Translations under genes and position numbers: made by a program | The notes under the pieces: model-generated | The model's input: only the letters and a program-made list of their open reading frames with translations | The model's database searches: none | What the model was told of the DNA's origin: nothing | Shown: positions 1 to 8,922 of the stretch, one piece after another | Layout: each line of letters starts with the position of its first letter | Position numbering within the stretch: the first letter of the stretch is position 1 | Assembly (NCBI GenBank): GCA_016234445.1 | Contig: JACRBT010000004.1 | Location: 588,737-652,736 of the forward strand | Reading direction: 5' to 3' | Source of the DNA: Chloroflexota bacterium | Lineage (GTDB): Bacteria; Chloroflexota; Dehalococcoidia; Tepidiformales; Tepidiformaceae | Length of the DNA: 64,000 nucleotides

Positions 1-528
1 GACCACGGGGTCCTGGTCATCGGTTGCGGGGGGCTGGGCCAGTACGGGATCAAGCTGCTTAGGATCCTGGCCGGGTCCCCGATCATCGCCGTGGACCTCG
101 ACCCGGCGAAGCGCCAGATCGCGATCTGCCTTGGCGCGGCCCATGCCCTCGACGCCTCGGACCCGGAGACGGCGGCTCGCATCCTCGAACTGAGCGGCGG
201 CGGCGTCGCGGCGGCATTCGACTTCGTCGGCTCGGAGGCGACGCTCGCGCTCGCGGCGGGGTCGACTCGGAGCGGCGGGAAGGTCACGCAGGTTGGGCTC
301 GCGGGAGGCGAGGCCCGCCTGCGGGTGCGGGAGAGCATCCGCTGGGAGGTCGCCTTCGAAGCCACGCTCTGGGGCAACGTCAAGGAGCTGCGGGAGGTAG
401 TGGCGCTGGCGGAAAGCGGGCTGCTGACGCCTATCGAGGTCGAGTACGCGACGCTCGACCGGATCAACGAGGTCTGCCAGCGCCTGGAGCGCGGCGAGGT
501 GAAGGGCAGGGTGGTGGTGACGCCGTAG
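1..528 (+). CDS. Zinc-type alcohol dehydrogenase, C-terminal part (5' truncated by window edge)
   Basis: The reading frame is open from base 1, so the N-terminal catalytic zinc domain lies outside the window; 175 residues remain. The visible part is the Rossmann nucleotide-binding domain of medium-chain dehydrogenases: a glycine-rich GCGGLGQYG turn near the start of the fragment, then an acidic residue after the second strand (AVDLDPAKR) that suggests NAD(H) preference, then a C-terminal return to the catalytic fold. Family membership is clear, but substrate cannot be told from this half. The next gene is convergent on the opposite strand, so this is the end of its transcription unit. Confidence 0.85.
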   Translation, partial: DHGVLVIGCGGLGQYGIKLLRILAGSPIIAVDLDPAKRQIAICLGAAHALDASDPETAARILELSGGGVAAAFDFVGSEATLALAAGSTRSGGKVTQVGLAGGEARLRVRESIRWEVAFEATLWGNVKELREVVALAESGLLTPIEVEYATLDRINEVCQRLERGEVKGRVVVTP

Positions 529-594
529 CCTCCGGGCGCTGGCGACTCCAGCCGGGGCCGGCGCACTCCAGCCCCGGCTTCGCTGTTCCGACGG

Positions 595-1776
595 CTACGC
601 CCGGGGCAGGCCGAGACCGCGGGTGGCGATGATGTTGCGGTTGATCTCGCTCGTGCCGCCTTCGATCGTGTTGGCGATGGAGCGGAGGTACATGTACTTG
701 ATCCGCCCCTTCATCGGAGCGGCCACGCCTTCGCTCTTGGAGTCGAGCTGCCCGTACATGCCGGCGATCTTCATCCCCGTGCGATAGACACGCTGGTTGA
801 GTTCGGTGCTGAACATCTTGGCGACGCTCGCTTCGTGGCCGGGGGCGACGCCTTCCTTCGCCTGGATGGAGACGATCTTGTAGCTCATCATCGTCGCCAC
901 GTTGGCCTCGATGAAGCGGTCGACGATCTCCGTGCGCACCGCCTCGTTGTGGCCAAGGGTGCTCGAACCGTCCTTCGCGTGCTCACGCGCGAACTCGGCG
1001 AGGTCTTCCACGGTCTGGCGTGCGCCAACGGCCGAGCCGATGTTCGAACGTTCGAAACTGAGCGTCGTCTGGGCGAGGTACCAGCCGCGGTTCTCCTCCC
1101 CGATCATGTTCTCCTTGGGGATGCGCACGTCCTCGAAGAAGACTTCGTTGAACTCGTGCGAGTAGGCAGCGTTGATCAGCGGGCGCACCGTCACCCCCGG
1201 CGACTTCATGTCGACGATGAAGTAGCTGATGCCGCGGTGCTTCGGCGCGTCGGGGTCCGTGCGCGTCAGGAGGATCATCCACTTGGCCATGTGGCCGCCA
1301 GAGGTCCAGATTTTCTGGCCGTTGACCACGTAGTCGTCGCCATCGCGGACGGCGCGGGTCTGGAGCGAGGCGAGGTCGGAGCCGGCGCCCGGCTCGGAAT
1401 AGCCCTGGCACCAGGTGACGTCGGCGTTGAGGATCTCCGGGAGGTACTTCTGCTTCTGGGCCTCGGTGCCGTGGACGATGAGGGTGGGCCCGGCGAAGCC
1501 GACGGCGATGCCGCCCGGCCGCGGGGCGCGCGCTTCCGCAAGTTCGCAGTTGAAGATGAACTGTTCCATGACGCTCATCCCGGCGCCGCCATACTCCTTC
1601 GGCCAGGCCGGGGCCACCCAGCTCCGCGCCGCGAGCTTCTTCATGAATTCGCGGTAGCCCCGGCCGCCGTACATCTCCTCGCCGTTGCGGTCGGCGGCCT
1701 TCGGGGCTTCGGCGGCGACGAAATCGCGGACCACTTTGCGGAAGGCGGCTTCTTCGGCGGTGTCGTGGAAGTTCAT
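595..1776 (-). CDS. Acyl-CoA dehydrogenase family protein
   Basis: A 393-residue flavoprotein of the usual acyl-CoA dehydrogenase length. Visible marks are the N-terminal helical domain, the FAD-contacting stretch WCQGYSEPGAGSDLA, the substrate-side stretch NGQKIWTSGGH, and the C-terminal IEGGTSEINRNIIATRGLG, whose first Glu matches the catalytic-base position of medium-chain type enzymes. It would oxidise an acyl-CoA thioester at the alpha-beta bond and pass electrons to ETF. It is the large-subunit-like type common in Actinobacteria and Chloroflexota for branched, aromatic or steroid side-chain substrates, but the substrate is not determined. It stands alone here, convergent with the alcohol dehydrogenase fragment. 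Confidence 0.92.
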   Translation of the reverse strand: MNFHDTAEEAAFRKVVRDFVAAEAPKAADRNGEEMYGGRGYREFMKKLAARSWVAPAWPKEYGGAGMSVMEQFIFNCELAEARAPRPGGIAVGFAGPTLIVHGTEAQKQKYLPEILNADVTWCQGYSEPGAGSDLASLQTRAVRDGDDYVVNGQKIWTSGGHMAKWMILLTRTDPDAPKHRGISYFIVDMKSPGVTVRPLINAAYSHEFNEVFFEDVRIPKENMIGEENRGWYLAQTTLSFERSNIGSAVGARQTVEDLAEFAREHAKDGSSTLGHNEAVRTEIVDRFIEANVATMMSYKIVSIQAKEGVAPGHEASVAKMFSTELNQRVYRTGMKIAGMYGQLDSKSEGVAAPMKGRIKYMYLRSIANTIEGGTSEINRNIIATRGLGLPRA

Positions 1777-1886
1777 GGCTTACCTCGGATGTGTTTCGGG
1801 GGAGTCGATGCTGCGATTCTACCGCCGCGGGAGCGCGCCGTCAGTTCGCGGACAATTCGGCGAAACGGCCGGCGGCATCCCCGGGC

Positions 1887-3191
1887 CTAGAAGATCGGGT
1901 TGACGATGACCGCCTGTTCGCGCGACGGCCCGACGGAGATCAGGTCCACCGGGCAACCAAGCAGCACCTCGACGCGGCGGACGAAGGCCTGCGCCTGTTC
2001 CGGCAGGTCGTCGAAGTTGCGGACCTCGGTCGTCGGCTTCCTCCAGCCGGGGAGCTCTTCGTAGATCGGCTTGCAGCGGTCGAGCACCGAGAGGCTCGCC
2101 GGGACCGTGTTCACGATCTTGCCGTCGAGTTCGTAGCCGGTGCAGATCTTGATGCTTTCGAGCCCGTCGAGGACGTCCAGCCGGGTGAGGGCGACCGCGG
2201 AGAGTCCGTTGAACCGGACGCTGTAGCGCGCGGCCACCGCATCCAGCCAGCCGATCCGCCGGGGACGGCCGGTGGTCGTGCCGTATTCGCCGCGGCCGTA
2301 CTCCTTGCCGTGATCACGGAGCCGGTTGGCGATCTCGCCTTCGAGTTCCGTGGGGAACGAGCCGTTGCCAACGCGTGTGCAGTAGCTCTTGAAGACGCCG
2401 ACGACGCGCTGGATGTCGGTGGGGCCGATGCCGATGCCGATCGCCGCGCCGCCGCTGGTGCTGCTGGGGACGCTCGAAGTGACGTACGGGTAAGTGCCGT
2501 GGTCGAGGTCCAGGAGCGACCCCTGGGCGCCTTCGAGGAGCACGTACTCGCCCCGCTGGTGGGCGTCGAGGACAACCGCCTGGGTGTCGGTGACGTAGGG
2601 GTGCAGGCGGCGGCCAAACTCGCGGTAGGTTTCGAGGCAGTCGCGGAAGTCGATGGGGTCACCGCCGTAGACGCCGGTGATCACCCGGTTCTCGAATTCG
2701 AGGACCGTCTTGATCCGCTCGGCGAATTCGTCGGTGCGGAGGAGGTCGGCGACCCGGATGCCGCGGCGGGCCACCTTGTCGGCGAAGCAGGGCCCGACGC
2801 CCTTCCCCGTGGTGCCGATCGCAGCGTCGCCCCGCAGCTTTTCGTCCAGCTGATCGATGAGCTTGTGCCACGGCATGATCAGCTGGGCACGGTCGCTGAC
2901 GACGAGCCTGGCGGTGCTGACACCCTTCGCTTCGAGGTTGTCGATCTCTTCGAGGAGGACCTCGGGGTCGATGGCGACGCCGTTGCCGATGACGCAGGTC
3001 TTTTCGGGGTAGAAGATGCCGGCGGGGACGAGGTGGAGCTTGAACTCGCCGCGTTCGTTCACGATCGTATGGCCCGCGTTATTCCCTGCGGAATAGCGGG
3101 CGACGACTTTGGCTTTGCGAGCGAGGAGGTCGACGATCCGGCCCTTGCCTTCGTCGCCCCACTGCCCGCCGACAACGACGACGATTGGCAT
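1887..3191 (-). CDS. purA: Adenylosuccinate synthetase
   Basis: 434 residues from the ATG at 3191, which gives the canonical N-terminus MPIVVVVGGQWGDEGKG containing the GTP-binding P-loop. The NNAGHT motif, the GTTGKGVGPCFADKVARRGIR stretch (catalytic region) and the C-terminal TTTGRPRRIGW segment are all present. It joins IMP and aspartate using GTP, the first committed step to AMP. The frame stays open upstream to 3404, but that extension has no family similarity. A GGAG Shine-Dalgarno lies about 10 bases upstream of this ATG, next to a strong leader hairpin (3206-3231). Divergent from the permease gene. Confidence 0.97.
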   Translation of the reverse strand: MPIVVVVGGQWGDEGKGRIVDLLARKAKVVARYSAGNNAGHTIVNERGEFKLHLVPAGIFYPEKTCVIGNGVAIDPEVLLEEIDNLEAKGVSTARLVVSDRAQLIMPWHKLIDQLDEKLRGDAAIGTTGKGVGPCFADKVARRGIRVADLLRTDEFAERIKTVLEFENRVITGVYGGDPIDFRDCLETYREFGRRLHPYVTDTQAVVLDAHQRGEYVLLEGAQGSLLDLDHGTYPYVTSSVPSSTSGGAAIGIGIGPTDIQRVVGVFKSYCTRVGNGSFPTELEGEIANRLRDHGKEYGRGEYGTTTGRPRRIGWLDAVAARYSVRFNGLSAVALTRLDVLDGLESIKICTGYELDGKIVNTVPASLSVLDRCKPIYEELPGWRKPTTEVRNFDDLPEQAQAFVRRVEVLLGCPVDLISVGPSREQAVIVNPIF

Positions 3192-3205
3192 GGTAGACAC
3201 ACTCC

Positions 3206-3231
3206 GGGCCTCCCATTCTGCCGGGAGGCCC
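3206..3231 (-). promoter_or_regulatory. Hairpin in the purA 5' leader
   Basis: Nine-base perfect inverted repeat: GGGCCTCCC at 3206-3214, an eight-base loop, and GGGAGGCCC at 3223-3231. In purA orientation it ends just before the GGAG Shine-Dalgarno and about 14 bases before the ATG. There is no U-run after it, so it is not a standard terminator. It could protect the transcript's 5' end or tune ribosome access. A purine-responsive role is speculation. Confidence 0.5.
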
Positions 3232-3342
3232 GTTGGCGAATGGTACACCAATTTGGCCTTCGGTTGAACCCAATCGCCGCGCTCAGCCCGGAAGGGGCCC
3301 GCCGAATGCGCCAACCCCCGCCGGGGCATAAGCTTCGCTGGT

Positions 3343-5349
3343 ATGCCTGAGGGACAGAACGAACCCCACATCCGGCCGGTGGGCACCAGCCGCCGGATAA
3401 GCACCTACCGTGTCGCTCGCCCCCACGCCGGGATCGTCCCCCTCAGCCGGGACCGTTTCGAAGCGACGGAGTACGCGGAGCAGCGCACCGGCTGGCGTGG
3501 CCGCGTCCTCAACGCGAAGGACAAGGTCATTGGCTCGAGCATGTCCAACGCGCGGTTGGTGGAAGAACGGCTGAGCAAGCGAGTCGCGCTCGCCATCTTC
3601 TCCTCCGACGCGCTTTCCTCGACTGCCTACGCGACCCAGGAGATCCTGCTCATCCTCGTGCTCGCCGGGGCCGGCGCGATCACCTACAGCTTGCCCATCG
3701 CGGCCGCCATCGTCGTCCTCCTCGCGATTGTCGTCGCCAGTTACCGCCAGACCATCCGGGCCTACCCCAACGGTGGCGGCGCCTACATCGTTGCCCACGA
3801 AAACCTCGGGGTGTGGGCGGGGCTCACGGCGGCAGCGGCGCTCCTGATCGACTACGTGCTGACGGTCGCGGTGTCGATCGCTGCCTGCACCGAAGCGATC
3901 TACTCCGCCGCGCCCTCTGTTCATGCCTACGCTGTGCCCCTCGCCGTTGGCCTGACGACGGTGATCGCGATGGGCAACCTCCGCGGGATCCGGGAATCGG
4001 GGACGCTGTTCTCGATCCCCACCTACGGCTTCATCTTCGTGCTTTCAGGGACGATCGCCTGGGGCGTCATGAAAGTCGTCACCAGCAGCGACCCGAATAT
4101 CTTCGCCGCCGGAGAACCGTCGCACGAAATCCACCAGGTTTCCCAGACGCTGACGCTGTTCCTCATCCTCCGGGCGTTCTCGGCGGGCTGTACGGCCCTG
4201 ACGGGCGTGGAGGCGATTTCCAACGGCGTCGCCGCCTTCAAGAAGCCGGAAGCGAGGAACGCCGCCACGACGATGACGGCGATGGCGCTCATCCTCGGCG
4301 CCCTCTTCCTCGGCACAACCCTGCTCGCCCGCCATTTCGGCATCGTCTACCAGCACGGCGACAAAGAGACGGTGATGTCCCAGATGGGCGAGCAGGTCTT
4401 CGGCCGCAACGTCGTGTACTACACGCTCCAGGCCTTCACCGCCGGGATCCTCTTCCTCGCCGCGAACACCAGCTTCGCGGGGTTCCCCCTCCTCGGGGCG
4501 ATCCTCGCGCGCGACGGCTACCTGCCCCGGCTCTTCCACCAGCGCGGCAACCGGCTTGTCTTCAGCTATGGCATCGCCGCCCTCACCGGCTTCGCGGTGC
4601 TGCTCCTTATCGCCTTCGGGGCGAGCACCACCCGCCTCATCCCGCTCTACGCCCTCGGCGTCTTCCTTTCCTTCACCCTGGCCCAGAGCGGCATGGTTCG
4701 GCGTTGGCTGACGATCAAGGAGAGTGGCTGGAAGAGGTCCGCGATTATCAACGGCGTCGGCGCGGTCGCCACCTGTGTGGTCTTCTTCATCATCCTCATC
4801 ACCAAGTTCTCCGAAGGTGGCTGGATGGTCGTGGTGCTCCTCCCCATCATCACCGTCTGGCTGTGGATGATCGGGCGGTTCTACCGGCGCCTGGCGACCG
4901 CGCTCAAGGTGCCCGAGCAGGCGGTCTTCGAACTTCGGCCAAAGGGCGCCTCCCGCGTCCCCGTCCTCGTCCCGGTCGAAGAGATCAACCTCGCGACGGT
5001 CATCGCCATCGACGCTGCCTGCCAGCGGTCGAAGGCCGTCACCGCGGTCCACGTGAACTACGACGCCGAGGACGGGCGGGTGCTGATCCAGAAGTGGAAC
5101 CAGCAGTTCCCCGGCGTACCGCTGGTGGTTATCGAGTCGCCCTTCCGGACCGTGGCCGAGCCGCTCAGCCTCTACGTCACCGACCGTCTGAAGGAATGGC
5201 CGCACGAAGTCACCATCATCCTGCCGGTGGTGAAGGTGCGGCACTGGTACCAGAGGCCGCTGGTGAACCAATCGCTCAAGCGGATGCGGACCCTCGTGGG
5301 CAAGCGGCGAACGGTGGAACTGATCGAACAGCCCTTCGCCGTGGGGTAG
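3343..5349 (+). CDS. APC-superfamily amino acid permease with cytosolic C-terminal domain
   Basis: 668 residues. A polar N-terminal tail of about 80 residues leads into the conserved first helix region (FSSDALSSTAYATQEIL), followed by about 12 hydrophobic segments to roughly residue 520. The remaining 150 residues form a soluble domain that looks universal-stress-protein-like, with alternating beta strands such as VPVLVPVEEIN and EVTIILPVV. This architecture is common among uncharacterised bacterial permeases annotated as APC or KUP-like. The protein probably imports an amino acid or a cation. It is monocistronic, divergent from purA; the next gene converges 8 bases after its stop. The start at 3343 is the first ATG, and later starts in the polar tail cannot be excluded. 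Confidence 0.88.
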   Translation: MPEGQNEPHIRPVGTSRRISTYRVARPHAGIVPLSRDRFEATEYAEQRTGWRGRVLNAKDKVIGSSMSNARLVEERLSKRVALAIFSSDALSSTAYATQEILLILVLAGAGAITYSLPIAAAIVVLLAIVVASYRQTIRAYPNGGGAYIVAHENLGVWAGLTAAAALLIDYVLTVAVSIAACTEAIYSAAPSVHAYAVPLAVGLTTVIAMGNLRGIRESGTLFSIPTYGFIFVLSGTIAWGVMKVVTSSDPNIFAAGEPSHEIHQVSQTLTLFLILRAFSAGCTALTGVEAISNGVAAFKKPEARNAATTMTAMALILGALFLGTTLLARHFGIVYQHGDKETVMSQMGEQVFGRNVVYYTLQAFTAGILFLAANTSFAGFPLLGAILARDGYLPRLFHQRGNRLVFSYGIAALTGFAVLLLIAFGASTTRLIPLYALGVFLSFTLAQSGMVRRWLTIKESGWKRSAIINGVGAVATCVVFFIILITKFSEGGWMVVVLLPIITVWLWMIGRFYRRLATALKVPEQAVFELRPKGASRVPVLVPVEEINLATVIAIDAACQRSKAVTAVHVNYDAEDGRVLIQKWNQQFPGVPLVVIESPFRTVAEPLSLYVTDRLKEWPHEVTIILPVVKVRHWYQRPLVNQSLKRMRTLVGKRRTVELIEQPFAVG

Positions 5350-5356
5350 GCCGCCG

Positions 5357-5656
5357 CTACGGCACCCGGATCGGGGTCGCTTCGTAGACCGTCATCCGCG
5401 ACTGCCCATCGGAGAGCGCCGTCGCGGCCCGGACGAATTCGCGCGAGGCCGGCACTGCGAAGTGGGCGGCAAGCGCATCGCGGTCGGCCCATTCTTCAAC
5501 GAACGTAAACCGGAGCGGGTCCTCGACGTCGCGGTGGACGCCGTGGCTGACGCACCCTGGCTCGGTCCGCGAGCGCCGCACATGCGCCAGGCAGAGCTCC
5601 GCGAGCTGGTCCACGGAATCCGGGCGGGCAACGAAACCCCCGGTAACCACGATCAT
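5357..5656 (-). CDS. Antibiotic biosynthesis monooxygenase (ABM) domain protein
   Basis: A 99-residue single-domain protein of the dimeric alpha-beta barrel type. Supporting features are an N-terminal strand (MIVVTGGFVARP), the helix LAELCLAHVRRSRTEPGCVSHGVHRDVEDP, and FTFVEEWADRDALAAHFAVPASREF, the typical ABM core. Relatives include quinone or anthrone monooxygenases and small stress proteins such as YgiN; most are of unknown substrate. Convergent with the permease. Confidence 0.85.
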   Translation of the reverse strand: MIVVTGGFVARPDSVDQLAELCLAHVRRSRTEPGCVSHGVHRDVEDPLRFTFVEEWADRDALAAHFAVPASREFVRAATALSDGQSRMTVYEATPIRVP

Positions 5657-5727
5657 GAACGCACCTTCTTCCCGGGTAGTGCGGCGATGCTACCGCGCCT
5701 GGAGGCGAGGCGCGCCCGGCCTGACGC

Positions 5728-7971
5728 TCAGGCGCCCCCCGTTCCCTGGTCCGCGGCTTCGTCGATGGTCGCCAGGAACTGGCGGACGTCAAACGGCTTC
5801 GCGAGGTAAGCCCGGGCGCCGCCCGCGAGCATTCGTTCGACGGTCCCGGGCGTGGCGTCGGCGCTTGCAATGACGACGGGGATGTTGCGCGTCGCGGGGT
5901 CGCCACGAAGCTCCGCGAGCACATGGTCCCCCGGCACATCCGGCAGGTGAAGGTCGAGGACGATGACGTCGGGGCGGTGCTGGCGTGCGAGTTCGAGCCC
6001 GAGGCTACCTTGCATCGCGACGATCAGGCGCGTGTTTGGCCGGCGCTGCATCAGGCGTTCTACCAACCCGATGTTCGCCAGGTTGTCCTCGATGTAGAGG
6101 ACGACGAGGGGGCCGTGAGGCGCGGGGAGGGCGAGCGCGTCAACCGCCGCTGAGCCGCCGATCAGTGCCGGGCCGGGTTCGAGGGCAACCGGGAGGTCCA
6201 GCCAGAAGGTGCTCCCTTCGCCAAGGACGCTCTCGGCGCCCATCTCGCCGTTCATGGCCTCGACGAGGCCCCGGGAGAGGCTCAGGCCGAGCCCGGTGCC
6301 TTCGATCGAGGTGGTCTCCGCGCCGAGGCGGTCGAACGCTGTCCCCCAGCGAGCCAGCCTCTCCGGGGCGATACCACGGCCCGTGTCGCGCACCGCGATT
6401 CGCCACCGCTCGTTCTCGCCCTCGCTGCAACTCAGGAAGACGCTGCCTCCTTCACGGTTGTACTTGATCGCATTCGAAAGGACGTTCAGCAGCACCTGCT
6501 TGATGCGCTGTCTATCGACGAAGACGTATCTCTGGCAGTCATCCGTGTCCAGCTCGATCGAGATCCCCCGCCCATCCGCCAGCGGCCGCACGAGGTCGGT
6601 CGACTCGGTCAGAATGGTGTCCACCAGTACTGGCTCGAGGGAGAGCGGCAGGCGGCCGGCCTCGATCCGCGAGAGGTCCAGGATTTCGTCGATGAGGTTG
6701 AGGAGGTGGCGGCCCGCGGTGAGGATGTGCGTCACGGAGTCGTCCTGCCCCGGCGTGAGCGGGTCCAACTGCAGCACCTGGCCAAAACCAAGCACGACAT
6801 TGAGCGGCGTCCGGAGCTCGTGGCTCATGCGGGAGAGGAAGTCGCTCTTCGCCCGGTTTGCGGAGCGGGCTTCTTCCGTGGCCGTTCGCAGTGCTTCTTC
6901 CGCGGCCTTCCGCTCCGACACGTCACGCAGAATGCCCGAGAAGACGGGTTTGCCCCCTACCTGTGTCACACCCACCGCCAGGTCCAGCGGGAAGGTCGTC
7001 CCATCCTTGCGCAGCCCGGTCACCTCGCGGCCACTGCCGATGAGCTTCGCGACGCCGGTCTCCAGGTAGTTCCGCAGATAGCTGTCGTGTTCATCCCGGT
7101 GAGGCGGGGGCATCAGCTTCGAGACGTTCTTCCCGATGACCTCGCCGGGAGCATAGCCGAACATTCGCTCCGCGGCCGGGTTGAAGCTCTCGACGATCCC
7201 GCTGGCTCCAATCGTGATGATCGCGTCCGGAGCCGTTGCCAGGATGGCGCGGAGGCCTTCCTGTGCGGCCTGCAGGTCCGCGGCTACCTGCAGCTCGCCC
7301 TGCTGGGCGCGGAGGGTGCGCTGCACGACAACGCCGACCGTACCAAGCAACAGCACAACGGCGATCATCAGGCCGCCCATGACCAGGTTCGTCCTGAGTG
7401 TGGCGGTATCGGAGCTCTCCTGCCGGGCAGCGAGCAGTTCTTGCTCCCGCGCCTCCATCCGGCCGACGATCGCGCGCACGTCGTCCATGATGGTCTTGGG
7501 GAGCCCGCTTGCGAGATGCTCGGCGGCCCCGGCGCTCCCTCGCTCGCGGAAAAGCGTCTGGCCAAGCACGATGTTCGCGAGCTTGTCGGCAGCGCGTTGG
7601 CGGAGCAGCGGCAGCTCGGGCTGTTCCGCCGGGTCGGCCGCCGTTAGCGCCTCGAGGGCGCTGAGGTGGCTCTCAACAGCAACCACCCCGCGATCGTAGA
7701 CATCCAGGAACTTCGGGTCGGACGTAAGAAGAAACCCACGCGATCCGGTCTCTGCGTCGGTGAGACCCTGCAGGGTGGCGTTGAGCTCCTCGATCACCTG
7801 GTGCGTGTGGACAACGAGGTCCTGGTTCTCGCTGGCGGTGACGGCGTTCTGGTAAACCAGCCAGCCAGCGAGAGCGACGGCCACGACTAACGCCGAGACG
7901 CCGGCCCAGAGGAGCCAGCGCGAGCGCGTTGCCCTTGACGCCATCCAGTCGCTCATCCGGCTCGCACGCAT
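5728..7971 (-). CDS. Hybrid sensor histidine kinase (CHASE3-PAS-HisKA-HATPase-REC)
   Basis: 747 residues. Order of parts: transmembrane helix around residues 20-40; extracytoplasmic CHASE3-like four-helix sensor (TDAETGSRGFLLTSDPKFLD) to about residue 190; second helix (LVMGGLMIAVVLLLGTVGVVV); PAS domain (FNPAAERMFGYAPGEVIGKN); HisKA with phospho-acceptor His in FLSRMSHELRTPLN; HATPase_c with N-box LSNAIKYN and G-boxes DTGRGIAPERL and GTGLGLSLSRGLVE; and a C-terminal receiver with acceptor Asp in VIVLDLHLPD. It lies 51 bases downstream of the LuxR-type regulator on the same strand, so the two probably form one two-component system. The signal is unknown. Confidence 0.93.
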   Translation of the reverse strand: MRASRMSDWMASRATRSRWLLWAGVSALVVAVALAGWLVYQNAVTASENQDLVVHTHQVIEELNATLQGLTDAETGSRGFLLTSDPKFLDVYDRGVVAVESHLSALEALTAADPAEQPELPLLRQRAADKLANIVLGQTLFRERGSAGAAEHLASGLPKTIMDDVRAIVGRMEAREQELLAARQESSDTATLRTNLVMGGLMIAVVLLLGTVGVVVQRTLRAQQGELQVAADLQAAQEGLRAILATAPDAIITIGASGIVESFNPAAERMFGYAPGEVIGKNVSKLMPPPHRDEHDSYLRNYLETGVAKLIGSGREVTGLRKDGTTFPLDLAVGVTQVGGKPVFSGILRDVSERKAAEEALRTATEEARSANRAKSDFLSRMSHELRTPLNVVLGFGQVLQLDPLTPGQDDSVTHILTAGRHLLNLIDEILDLSRIEAGRLPLSLEPVLVDTILTESTDLVRPLADGRGISIELDTDDCQRYVFVDRQRIKQVLLNVLSNAIKYNREGGSVFLSCSEGENERWRIAVRDTGRGIAPERLARWGTAFDRLGAETTSIEGTGLGLSLSRGLVEAMNGEMGAESVLGEGSTFWLDLPVALEPGPALIGGSAAVDALALPAPHGPLVVLYIEDNLANIGLVERLMQRRPNTRLIVAMQGSLGLELARQHRPDVIVLDLHLPDVPGDHVLAELRGDPATRNIPVVIASADATPGTVERMLAGGARAYLAKPFDVRQFLATIDEAADQGTGGA

Positions 7972-8022
7972 CCCCGGCTGGAGGGCTCTGCCCGGCCGTT
8001 CCGACGCACCGCCGGCACTCGC

Positions 8023-8736
8023 CTACCCCGCCTGATCCGCCGCGTCCATAGCCACCATCCCCGTCTTGAGCGCGAAACGCAGCAGCTCGATCCGGTTCTT
8101 CGCTCCAATCTTTCCCATCGCGCGCGCCTTATGACCCTCCACCGTCTTTTCGCTGATTACCAGCTTACTGGCGATTTCGCGCGCTGTCTTGCCTTCCGCG
8201 ATCAGCTGGACGATCTCGCGCTCGCGCGCCGTGAGCACTTCCCGGGCTGTCGGCGATTCGGGCCGCTTCGACTCGTAAATCAACTGGTTGACGTCCATGC
8301 TCTCGGCCAGTGAAGCGGAAAAGTAGGTGTTCCCGTGGCAGACGGTGGTTATCGCGAGAATCAGCTCGTCGATGTCGGACCGCTTCAGGACGTAGCCCGA
8401 GGCGCCCGCGCGGAGGGCCTCGCGCACCTGCCCGTAGTCGGCATAGGAACTGAGGACGAGGACTCGAACACCCCGGACCCGCTGGCGGATCTGGCGCGTC
8501 GCCTCAATCCCGTTGAGGTTCGGCATGTTGAGGTCCATCAGGACGACGTCCGGCTGGAGCTCCTGCGCCGCCGTCACGGCGTCGTGGCCGTCGGCGCACT
8601 CGCCCACCACCTTCATGCCGGGCCGGGCGTCCAGGAGGATGCGGAGCGGCGTCCGGAGCATCCCGTGGTCATCACACAGGAGGACGCGGATTGAACCGGG
8701 CGCCGCGTCCGAAGATGCTGTCAAAGTGTTTCCCAC
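8023..8736 (-). CDS. NarL/LuxR-family response regulator
   Basis: 237 residues with a receiver domain (acceptor Asp in VVLMDLNMPN; conserved Lys in GYVLKRSDI) and a C-terminal LuxR-type helix-turn-helix (LTAREREIVQLIAEGKTAREIASKL). The start is GTG at 8736. It precedes the hybrid kinase gene by 51 bases and is the likely output of that kinase. An 18-bp near-perfect palindrome sits 125 bases upstream and could be its own operator. Confidence 0.93.
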   Translation of the reverse strand: MGNTLTASSDAAPGSIRVLLCDDHGMLRTPLRILLDARPGMKVVGECADGHDAVTAAQELQPDVVLMDLNMPNLNGIEATRQIRQRVRGVRVLVLSSYADYGQVREALRAGASGYVLKRSDIDELILAITTVCHGNTYFSASLAESMDVNQLIYESKRPESPTAREVLTAREREIVQLIAEGKTAREIASKLVISEKTVEGHKARAMGKIGAKNRIELLRFALKTGMVAMDAADQAG

Positions 8737-8860
8737 CTTTCCCAGGCCCCACCAGCCGCGGTTTCCAGCCTCGTTGCCTGGCCGGTGAGGGCCGCGCCAT
8801 TCAAGTGCGCGCTCAGACGGCTGTTATGAGGGCATTCTCTGATTACCATCGGATTTGCCT

Positions 8861-8878
8861 ATAAGGGTTTACCCTTAT
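8861..8878. promoter_or_regulatory. Palindromic candidate operator upstream of the response regulator
   Basis: ATAAGGGT TT ACCCTTAT: two eight-base arms around a two-base centre in the 186-base spacer between the response-regulator start (8736) and the ABC permease stop (8923). It is AT-richer than the surroundings. It could be a dimeric LuxR-type binding site giving autoregulation. A second, 7-bp GC-rich hairpin (8884-8904) next to the permease stop may serve as a weak terminator for the ABC operon. Confidence 0.4.
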
Positions 8879-8922
8879 CTTCCGAGACGCCGCCGGCGCG
8901 TCTCACGGCGCCCGTGGAGTGC

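Noticed and set aside
4045..5271. 408-residue minus-strand ORF
   Set aside because: Antisense to the permease gene; highly charged with no hydrophobic or domain pattern.
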